A stretch of DNA of 64,000 nucleotides. Source: Arhodomonas sp052060015 (lineage in GTDB: Bacteria > Pseudomonadota > Gammaproteobacteria > Nitrococcales > Nitrococcaceae). Below the pieces are notes generated by a model that made no database searches, was not told the DNA's origin, and was given only the letters and a program-made list of their open reading frames with translations. Shown piece by piece: positions 14,805 to 21,469 of the stretch. Each line of letters opens with the position of its first letter. The first letter of the stretch is position 1. The position numbers and the translations under genes were made by a program. Location: assembly GCF_052060015.1 (NCBI RefSeq), contig NZ_JBPODZ010000010.1, positions 20,738-84,737 on the forward strand, read 5' to 3'.

Positions 14805-16073
14805 TGAGGTGGACCCATTGGCCTGGACAGGTCAGCGGGGTGTAGAAGTAAACCTCCGCCCTTCTCAGTGGCCGATGCTGGGGCATTATGCAAGCCCATA
14901 GGCTTCGGCCGGTGTTGCCTGCGCCAAGCCCTGGTTGGGCCGGCGGTAGTTGAAATACTCGAAGTAGGTGTCCAGCCCTTCGAGCAGGGTTGCGACCTCC
15001 GCGAACTCGTGCGGATAGACCAGTTCGTACTTGACGCTGCGCCAGAGGCGCTCGACAAAGATGTTGTCGTAGACGCGCCCTCGGCCATCCATGCTGATCG
15101 ACACCTCGGCGGCCTTCAACCGCTGCGTGAACGCCTCGCTGGTGAATTGCGTGCCTTGGTCTGTGTTGAAGATCCCGGGCGTGCCGAAGCGTTGCAGTGC
15201 CCGCTCCAGCGCCTCCAGGCAGAACGCGGTGTCCAAGCTCCCAGGCCAGAACGAACCGGCTGTGCCAGTCGATGATGGCCACCAGATACATGAAGCCGAC
15301 GGGCATTGGAACGAAGGTGATATCGGCCGCCCAAGCATCGTTCGGCTGCCGGGGCGGGCACTCCCGCAGCAGGTAGGGATACACCGGATGCTGTGGCTGC
15401 TTGCGGCTTGTGTGTGGACCCGGCGCAATCGCCTGCAGCCCCATCATGCGCATCAGCCGCTGCGTGCGCTTGCGATTGATCCGCCAGCCCTGCCGGCGCA
15501 GCGCTGCCGTCATCTGCCGGGAGCCGTACCACGGCGTGTCCAGATACTGCCGGTCGATCGCCTCCATCAGCGCGATCTGCTCGGCGGACGCCGCCACCGG
15601 CTGGTAGTAGTACGTGCTCCGCGGCAGACCCAGAAGCCGGCATTGCCGCGAGACCGAAAGCCGCGGATGATGGGGTTCGATCAACCATCGCCGGTCACGA
15701 CTCCGGGCTGGCAGATTTTTTTTCAACCATGCCAGCTCCATGTCCAGGCGCCCGATCTGCTCATAGGCACGCGCCAATTCCGCTTCCTGATCCTTGTGCC
15801 TCTCCCGTCGCGCACCGGATTGAAAGAGCTCGCCGGCGTTGTCGCGCAGTTGCGCCTTCCATTGAGCAACCTGCGTCGGGTGGATCCCATACTCGCGAGC
15901 CAGCTCCTGGCTGGTCTTCATGCCCATGAGTGCGTCCAGAGCCACCTTGGCCTTGAACTCCGGGCTGTGCCGCTTGCGCTTCGCTGCCATCGTCCAACAA
16001 CCTCCGCGTGTTGGCTCCATCGTAACGCGGACGGTTTACTTCACGACCTGTCCAGTTTTCGGGGTCCACTTCA
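14805..16073 (-). mobile_element. IS3-family insertion sequence, 1269 bp
   Basis: The ends are imperfect inverted repeats: left TGAGGTGGACCC...CTGGACAGGTC...GTAAACC, right (reverse complement) TGAAGTGGACCCC...CTGGACAGGTC...GTAAACC. It is flanked by a 3-bp direct repeat, CGG at 14802-14804 and 16074-16076, as expected for the IS3/IS150 groups. It carries a transposase of the OrfA/OrfB type on the reverse strand. Confidence 0.9.
14886..15990 (-). pseudogene. IS3-family transposase (OrfA + OrfB), frameshifted
   Basis: OrfA starts at ATG 15990 (MAAKRKRHSPEFKAKVALDAL) with an HTH and leucine-zipper region. An A8 run at about 15715-15722 (TTTTTTTT on the top strand) is the usual site of programmed frameshifting, although here OrfA and OrfB lie in one frame. 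OrfB has the rve integrase core (PNDAWAADITFVP..., DWHSRFVLAW). Near 15235 the frame changes: FVLAW-ELGHRVLP must become SLDTAFCLEALERAL, GIFNTDQGTQFTSEAF and DNIFVERLWRSVKYELVYPHE, ending at 14886. Comparison with related OrfB suggests a short deletion (about 11 bp) between GAGCT repeats. The catalytic D-D-E would not be made in one product, so the element is probably dead. Confidence 0.8.
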
Positions 16074-16322
16074 CGGCGACAGCGACTCCACCGGCGCCAT
16101 CTGCGGCAACCTGCGCGGCGCCGAGCGAGGCCGGCGCGGCATCCCGGATCACTGGTGGGACGCTGAAAACCTGGAGCTGTGGAGGACGCTGCTGATCACC
16201 GCCGTCGAGCTGCGCCGGCTCACCGGCCTCGACGATAACGCCTGGCAGGAGATCGCCGAGCTCTTTCCCCTGGAGTGATGGTTCTGCAATGCTGCGGCTG
16301 ACAGGGAGCGGGAGGCGATGAC

Positions 16323-16505
16323 ATGCCAATGGAATACGCGCTAATGGGCGTGCAGGTGATTGCTGTGCTCTTCGGCCTCGGCGTCCTCGCGTGGGCGCTT
16401 GCGTCGCGGCGCTCCTATGAACGGGAACGCAAGGCACGATCACATACTCGGGCCCACGATGGCGCCGGATCGGACGGGGAGCACCCCCGCGGAAACGGGG
16501 GATAG
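16323..16505 (+). CDS. Small single-span membrane protein
   Basis: Sixty residues from ATG 16323, with GGAGG at 16311-16315 seven bases ahead. One hydrophobic helix (about residues 5-26, ALMGVQVIAVLFGLGVLAWALA) is followed by a basic, hydrophilic tail (SRRSYERERKAR...). It sits 44 bp after the broken ADP-ribosylglycohydrolase gene on the same strand. No family was recognised; small size makes the call tentative. Confidence 0.5.
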   Translation: MPMEYALMGVQVIAVLFGLGVLAWALASRRSYERERKARSHTRAHDGAGSDGEHPRGNGG

Positions 16506-16588
16506 GGTTCCACCCGAGCCCTGACAACGGGAATTGCCTTCGCGCTGAAGCAGTGGCAGCCAGCGAGGGGCTCAGAGAGCCAAGGCGT

Positions 16589-17398
16589 CTACCCTCCGAA
16601 GGGTATTCCAGTGTTCCCTTGCCAGGAAATACTCCGTTGATATGTACGCCCGACCGGCACCTCCCGTCCATCGGTGAGCAGGATGCTCAGGCGACCATTG
16701 CTTCGATTGACTCGTTCCACCGCCGCGTGGGCAACCCACCAAGAGCGGTGCACGCGTTGGCCGAGCGCACCGAGCTCCCGGGCGGCATCCTCCATCCGGC
16801 AGAGTAAGAGTTGTTGTCCCCCACTCGTGTGGACCACGAGGTAATGGTCCTGCATCTGCAGACAGAGCAGTTCGCCGGCGATGGGGTCCCCGAGCCGCTG
16901 AAAAAACAGGTTCCCCGTCGTGGGCGAATCGCCGGATTCCGTCTCATCCGGAGCCGGAGACACACCACCGCCGGCGGGGTCGGGCGCCTCGGACGCATTC
17001 AGATAAAACACCACGGAGAGTACCGCGCATACCAGGAATACCTTCCAGAACAGGCCGATGATGCTCTCCCCGGGAAGACCGGCAATGGAGCCCGCAGTAT
17101 GCACCACGCCGGTCGCCGGTATGGCGGCAAGCAGGCTGCCCGCCAGGGGCACCATCAACGAGCGTGCGGGGGCCTTGTCACTGATCCAGGCGTCCAGGCG
17201 GCGCACGGCAAGGTCGCAGAGGACCCAGTTCACCAACACGATACTCAGCCAGTAGGTGATGCGAGCGGGCCAGGCCAGCGCCTGGAACGTTCCGAACGGC
17301 CCCAGCAGCCCCAGGATCACGCCAGCGGCCGCGGGTGGACCCACCAGCACCGCGTGTCGCCACCATTCACGCATCGTGACTGCGGTGCTGGACGCCAT
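16589..17398 (-). CDS. LytTR-type DNA-binding regulator with four transmembrane helices
   Basis: The 269-residue protein has four hydrophobic helices in its first ~135 residues, a short linker, then a LytTR domain at about 160-265: LLCLQMQDHYLVVHTSGGQQLLLCRMEDA, RVHRSWWVAHAAVERV, REVPVGRTYQRSI. LytTR domains bind DNA through beta-strands and loops. An ATG eight codons into the frame (MREWWRHA) is an alternative start. It is divergent from the DUF418 gene with a 95-bp shared upstream region and probably controls it; the membrane part may sense a signal. Confidence 0.88.
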   Translation of the reverse strand: MASSTAVTMREWWRHAVLVGPPAAAGVILGLLGPFGTFQALAWPARITYWLSIVLVNWVLCDLAVRRLDAWISDKAPARSLMVPLAGSLLAAIPATGVVHTAGSIAGLPGESIIGLFWKVFLVCAVLSVVFYLNASEAPDPAGGGVSPAPDETESGDSPTTGNLFFQRLGDPIAGELLCLQMQDHYLVVHTSGGQQLLLCRMEDAARELGALGQRVHRSWWVAHAAVERVNRSNGRLSILLTDGREVPVGRTYQRSISWQGNTGIPFGG

Positions 17399-17493
17399 TC
17401 ACGAAAAAATCCCGTCGCCCGCGAAACTTACGTTGGCCGCCATCCATACCCCACCTACGGTTCCGGGAAACCTCACACGAAGGAGCCGCGTCC

Positions 17494-18726
17494 ATGTCCG
17501 CATCGGCATCCAGCACTGCCCGCATCGACAGCCTCGATGTGCTCCGGGGATTCGCCATCCTCGGCATCCTGGTGATGAACATCCAGGCCTTTTCCATGGT
17601 CAGTCAAGCCTATCTCAACCCGACCCTCGGAGAGAGCCTGACCGGTTCCGATTTCTGGCTCTGGGCGATCGCTCACGTGGGGTTCGACTCGAAATTTCTG
17701 GCGCTCTTTGCCGCGCTCTTCGGTGCCGGAATGGTGGTCATGGCCGAGCGTTCCGAAGCCGATGGCGCGGGCCCCTGGCGCCAGCACACGCGACGGATGG
17801 CTATCCTGGCCCTGATTGGTATGGTCCACGCCTACGGCATCTGGTACGGCGACATCCTCTTCATCTATGCCGTCGTCGGCATGGTGGCGTTCACTTTCCG
17901 CAGGGCCTCCATTCATCGCCTGCTCGCCCTCGCCGCCCTGTTCTATGCCGTACCGGTAGTGATGGGGCTGGCGATGACGGGGCTGTTTCTTATCATGCCT
18001 GGACCGGGGTACGAGGCCACCGTGGCCGCGTACTGGCAGCCTCCGGCCGAGGCCATTGCCGCCCAACACGACGCCTACCGCAGCGGCTGGCTCGGCCAGA
18101 TGGCGCAGCGTGTCCCCGATGCGGCCACCATGCACCTGCTCGCGCTGCCAACCGAAGAGGGCTGGCGCGTGCTCGGGTTGATGCTTGCCGGGATGGCCGC
18201 GCTGAAGGGTGGGCTGCTGACCGGTGCCTGGCCGCTGCGTCGCTACGTTCGCACCGGCGTGCTCAGCGCGGCCTTCGGGTTACCCCTCGTCATCGCCGGC
18301 ATACTGTTCAACCAGGCCACGGGCTGGGAGATGACCACCTCGCTCTACCTCGGCACCCTGTTCAACCACCTGGGCGCTCCGCTGGTGACACTGGCCTGGG
18401 TCTGCGGAGCGCTCATCGTGCTCAAACAAGGGCTGTGGGCGCCGCTGCTAGCCCGGTTGCGTGCGATCGGCAGGACGGCCCTAAGCTGTTATCTCCTGAC
18501 CAGCCTGCTCGCCACCACCGTATTCTACGGCCACGGGCTCGGACTGTTCGGGCGCGTGGACCGCATCGACCAGATCCTGATCGTCCTCGGAGTATGGACG
18601 GTCCTTCTCGTCGTTGCCCCCGCATGGCTGCGCCGTTTCGAGATGGGGCCCGTGGAGTGGCTGTGGCGGTGGGGCGTGAAAGGTGAACAACCGGCACTGC
18701 GACGGCAGGCAGCTCCGATCCTGTAG
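17494..18726 (+). CDS. DUF418 family membrane protein (YeiB-like)
   Basis: A 410-residue integral membrane protein with the family opening RIDSLDVLRGFAILGILVMNIQ and about ten hydrophobic helices. The DUF418 block near the C-terminus includes LIVLKQGLWAPLLARLRAIGRTALSCYLLTSL, then GPVEWLWRW. AAGGAG lies upstream of ATG 17494. YeiB-like proteins are of unknown function, possibly membrane acyltransferase- or transport-related. It is divergent from the LytTR regulator, a common pairing. Confidence 0.9.
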   Translation: MSASASSTARIDSLDVLRGFAILGILVMNIQAFSMVSQAYLNPTLGESLTGSDFWLWAIAHVGFDSKFLALFAALFGAGMVVMAERSEADGAGPWRQHTRRMAILALIGMVHAYGIWYGDILFIYAVVGMVAFTFRRASIHRLLALAALFYAVPVVMGLAMTGLFLIMPGPGYEATVAAYWQPPAEAIAAQHDAYRSGWLGQMAQRVPDAATMHLLALPTEEGWRVLGLMLAGMAALKGGLLTGAWPLRRYVRTGVLSAAFGLPLVIAGILFNQATGWEMTTSLYLGTLFNHLGAPLVTLAWVCGALIVLKQGLWAPLLARLRAIGRTALSCYLLTSLLATTVFYGHGLGLFGRVDRIDQILIVLGVWTVLLVVAPAWLRRFEMGPVEWLWRWGVKGEQPALRRQAAPIL

Positions 18727-18729
18727 TGC

Positions 18730-18792
18730 TTCGCGTATGCCTGCTTCGATCATGGAGAGGTACGCCTTGTTGATACCGGCGGCCCGGACCAC
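18730..18792 (-). pseudogene. Relic of an XRE-type helix-turn-helix gene
   Basis: The reverse strand reads VVRAAGINKAYLSMIEAGIREA, the second half of a classic XRE/Cro-type HTH (AGINxxYLSxIExGxR). There is no start, no first helix and no C-terminal part, so it is a scrap of a former regulator or antitoxin gene. Confidence 0.5.
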
Positions 18793-18853
18793 CGTTTAGG
18801 GAGACGCTTACCCTCCCGGATCGGGCCGTCCGGCTCACCTCGGCGGGGGCGGG

Positions 18854-19018
18854 ATCACCATCCTGCCCTCCCAGCAATCGGGTGAGCGGGCGCTGGCCCA
18901 CGAAGAGTAGATGCTGACCAGGTCGGTGGATCCAGGTGGCAGCAGCATCCTCACGGGGCAACAGTAGCTGCAGCGCGTTGTAGATCCCCAGCAGCAAGCT
19001 CAGACGCTCGAGCCGGTT
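18854..19018 (-). pseudogene. Relic of an Xre/MbcA/ParS-type antitoxin gene (DUF2384)
   Basis: About 55 codons read NRLERLSLLLGIYNALQLLLP..., then WIHRPGQHLLFVGQRPLTRLLGGQ, the C-terminal toxin-binding domain of Xre/MbcA/ParS antitoxins. The N-terminal HTH region is unrecognisable in this frame and the end (normally ...DLYxVRxYLDAQRGG) is lost. No RES-domain toxin gene is left beside it. Confidence 0.6.
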
Positions 19019-19156
19019 GCGGTCTGGACTTCCCCCGCACCCTGACCACCGCCGTACCGAAAGGCTCAAAGCACGGCAGACGTCTCCGAACGGGCGCATC
19101 TGCGGGGTGGGTTCGGGAGGCGAACGGCGGCCGGGGACTGGCCGCCGACTGGATCG

Positions 19157-19954
19157 CTATAGGTCCACGGTGGTGAACACTGGCCCCTGCGCCGTGACAT
19201 AGCCCCCGTCGACGACGAGGGTCTCGCCGGTCACGAAGCTCGCCGCGTCGCTTGCCAGGAAGAGCGCGGTGCGCGCTACCTCCTCGGGTTCACCGAAACG
19301 GCCCATGGGGGTGGAGCGCGTGACCGCGGAGACGTATTTCTCCGATTGCAGCGCCGGGCCGGTCATGCCGGTCCGCACGGAGCCGGGCAGGATGGCGTTA
19401 CAGCGGATACCGCGGTCACCGAACTCGTAGGCGATGGAGCGGGTGAGCGCGATCACCGCAGCCTTGCTCGCGTTGTACGCAGTGACGGGGCCCAGGTGCG
19501 GCGGCCCACCGCCCACCAGGGCGGCGACCGAGGACTGGTTGATGATGGCGCCCCTCCCACCGGCCAGCATCAACGGCATGGCAGCCCGGCAGCACCAGAA
19601 GGTGCCGTCCAGGTTGATCCGCATGACCGTGGCCCAGTCCGCGGGGTCGACGTCCAAGAGGCCCCCGAGGGGTCCCGAAACACCCGCGTTGTTGTACAGC
19701 ACGTCGAGCCGGCCGTATTCCGCCTCGATCCGGGTCATCATGGCCTGAATCTGCTCCGACTCACTGACGTCGCAGGCCAGGCCGAGGGCTGTGCCGCCGG
19801 CGGCGGCGATCCGGTGGGCCGTTTCCTCAGCGGTGGTGGCATTGACGTCGGTGACGACCACGGAGGCACCTTCGCAGGCGAACAGCTCCGCGGCGGCGCG
19901 ACCGATGCCGCTACCGGCACCGGTGACCAGGGCGATCTTGTTGGCGAGTTGCAT
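19157..19954 (-). CDS. SDR-family NAD(P)-dependent oxidoreductase
   Basis: A 265-residue classical short-chain dehydrogenase/reductase: TGAGSGIG cofactor loop near residues 11-18, acidic Asp after strand 2 (VVTDVN, favouring NAD), NNAG near 88-91, catalytic Ser in INQSSVAAL and YNASK with Tyr/Lys. The C-terminal SDR ending VTGETLVVDGGY is intact. It lies 63 bp behind the cupin gene and is probably cotranscribed. It likely oxidises or reduces a hydroxyl/keto group on the substrate handled by that dioxygenase-like protein; the compound is not known. Confidence 0.9.
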   Translation of the reverse strand: MQLANKIALVTGAGSGIGRAAAELFACEGASVVVTDVNATTAEETAHRIAAAGGTALGLACDVSESEQIQAMMTRIEAEYGRLDVLYNNAGVSGPLGGLLDVDPADWATVMRINLDGTFWCCRAAMPLMLAGGRGAIINQSSVAALVGGGPPHLGPVTAYNASKAAVIALTRSIAYEFGDRGIRCNAILPGSVRTGMTGPALQSEKYVSAVTRSTPMGRFGEPEEVARTALFLASDAASFVTGETLVVDGGYVTAQGPVFTTVDL

Positions 19955-20017
19955 GGGGTGTGGGTTCCTTGGTTGGTGCGGTGCCCCGGCGCCCGTGCGG
20001 GGCGACGGGGCGTCGGA

Positions 20018-20488
20018 TCACGAGCGCGGGACGCCTTCGAGGTGGCGGAAGGCGTTGTTGGCCCTGGCCTGCTCGACCATCCAGTCGACGTCGACCACCC
20101 CGGCAACGGAGCCGTCCTCGTTGTAGCCGACCACGCAGCCGTGCATGAAGCCGAGAAGCGTGCAGCCATCGCTGTGAATGGTGGGGGTGTGCGCGACGCC
20201 GCCGGCCTCGCACATGTAGTCACCCTCGCGCACCGTGCCGTGCTCGTAGGAGAACCCGCCCTGCAGGATCAGGGCGTTGGCCGCGCCGATGTGCTTGTGC
20301 ACCGTCTCCGGCGCGTCCGGGTCGATACGCAGCAGGATGCACGTGTACGAGTGGTTGCGGTCGTAGTCGAGCAGCTTGAACCAGGTGCCCGGCAGGGCCC
20401 ACTCCGTCCAGGGGACCTGCTCCGCGCGGACGATGGTCGAGCCATCGTCCCAGCACTCGTGGCCAAGGTGTTTCGTGGTGGTTTCCAT
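20018..20488 (-). CDS. Cupin protein, 2,4'-dihydroxyacetophenone dioxygenase-like family
   Basis: The start at ATG 20488 follows AGGAGACGTAACC; longer reverse frames extend into the LuxR gene and are rejected. The 156-residue protein is one cupin domain: WALPGTWFKLLDYDRN, then VHKHIGAAN with two metal-ligand histidines, GGFSYEHGTVREGDY, GGVAHTP with a third, and GYNEDGSVAGVVDVDW. The pattern fits the 2,4'-dihydroxyacetophenone dioxygenase-like family of Fe(II) C-C bond-cleaving enzymes and relatives. First gene of an operon with the SDR, divergent from the LuxR regulator. Confidence 0.82.
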   Translation of the reverse strand: METTTKHLGHECWDDGSTIVRAEQVPWTEWALPGTWFKLLDYDRNHSYTCILLRIDPDAPETVHKHIGAANALILQGGFSYEHGTVREGDYMCEAGGVAHTPTIHSDGCTLLGFMHGCVVGYNEDGSVAGVVDVDWMVEQARANNAFRHLEGVPRS

Positions 20489-20674
20489 GGTTACGTCTCC
20501 TGTTCGACGACTAGGGTTGGAAGGCAGGGATGACCGCACGGCCGCGGGGTGGCAACCCCGAGGGTCCGCGGACTGGGTCCTTGCGCCGGTAGCGCAGCGC
20601 GACGTTCTGGAGTCCCGGGAAACCTCGTGCCATAGTGGCGCCTTCGGATTCGTTCCCCGGGGGCTGGGCGTTCT

Positions 20675-21469
20675 GTGCGAAACGACCCCATCTGCGAGCA
20701 GATCACGAGCAGCGACAGCCTCGCGGCGGCGATGGACACCCTCGGCGGCCGCGCCGCCGACCTGGGGTTCATCGCCGTTCACTACGTCCTCCTGGCCCAG
20801 CTGCGCAGCCCCGACGGCGGGCCGGCCCCCCAGATGGCCTCCATGGGCTTCGGGGTCGTGCGCCAGGCCCGCGAGTGGATGGCCTACGTCGAGCAGCAGC
20901 AGCGCTACGTCGCCTGGCCGCTGCATGGCATGGCGATGGCCACCACCCTGCCATTCAGCTGGCAGTTCACCCTCGGCGAGCGCTGCAGCTGGAAGGTGCT
21001 GGACGGCGGCTCGACGCTGCCACGCTCCGACCTGCCGCTGCGCGGCGGCGAGGTCGGCATCCTGCGCGCCTGCAAGAACCGCACGGGCGTGGACCGGGGT
21101 TTGACCGTTCCGCTCCACGACTCCGCGGGCCGCTTCGGGATCCTCAACTTCGTGACCCCGGACACCGGGGTCCTGGAGCACATCGACCCGACGCCGCTGT
21201 GGCTGGCGGCCCACCATTTTCACGACCTGGTGCGGGCCAACAGCCGCGAGGTCGCCCTGCGGTCGTTCGAGATCACGAATCGCCAACTCGAGTGCCTCCG
21301 GTATGCGGCCCTGGGGAAGACCAACGCCGAGATCGGCGCGATCCTCGGTGTTTCCCAGACGACGGTACGGTTTCACCTGGACACCGCCGCCGAGCGTCTG
21401 AATGCGGCGAACCGCGTCAACCTGGTCGCCAAAGCGGTGCAGACCGGGCTCGTGGAGCGGATCCTGTAG
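20675..21469 (+). CDS. LuxR-type transcriptional regulator
   Basis: The frame starts at GTG 20675 and encodes 264 residues. The N-terminal ~180 residues are a ligand-binding-like domain distantly reminiscent of the autoinducer-binding fold (MASMGFGVVRQAREWMAYVEQQQRYVAWP, GRFGILNFVTPDTG). The C-terminus is a standard LuxR HTH (ITNRQLECLRYAALGKTNAEIGAILGVSQTTVRFHLDTAAERL). It is divergent from the cupin-SDR operon and convergent with the RND gene, overlapping it by 53 bp. It likely controls one or both operons in response to a small aromatic, terpenoid or steroid-like ligand; no LuxI partner is visible. Confidence 0.88.
   Translation: MRNDPICEQITSSDSLAAAMDTLGGRAADLGFIAVHYVLLAQLRSPDGGPAPQMASMGFGVVRQAREWMAYVEQQQRYVAWPLHGMAMATTLPFSWQFTLGERCSWKVLDGGSTLPRSDLPLRGGEVGILRACKNRTGVDRGLTVPLHDSAGRFGILNFVTPDTGVLEHIDPTPLWLAAHHFHDLVRANSREVALRSFEITNRQLECLRYAALGKTNAEIGAILGVSQTTVRFHLDTAAERLNAANRVNLVAKAVQTGLVERIL

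Larger units (their letters stand above)
14604..16278 (+). pseudogene. ADP-ribosylglycohydrolase gene, 5'-truncated and split by an IS3-family element
   Basis: The open frame from 14602 reads EETLSLLETAVRLARRDP...GWVAEEALAIALYCAL...AAVILAVSRGG, the C-terminal half of the DraG/ADP-ribosylglycohydrolase fold. It resumes after the insertion as GDSDSTGAICGNLRGA...LELWRTLLITAVELRRLTG, ending at 16278. GDSDSTGA is the metal-binding signature of the family. Removing 14805-16073 plus one copy of CGG restores one frame (VSRGGDSDSTGA). The N-terminal half is missing: the gene begins exactly where the integron attC ends. The protein would have removed ADP-ribose from modified targets; it is now inactive. 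Confidence 0.85.

Noticed and set aside
17256..18686. 476-codon forward frame overlapping the DUF418 gene
   Set aside because: Shifted frame rich in Arg/His/Pro; DUF418 in the other frame is clear.
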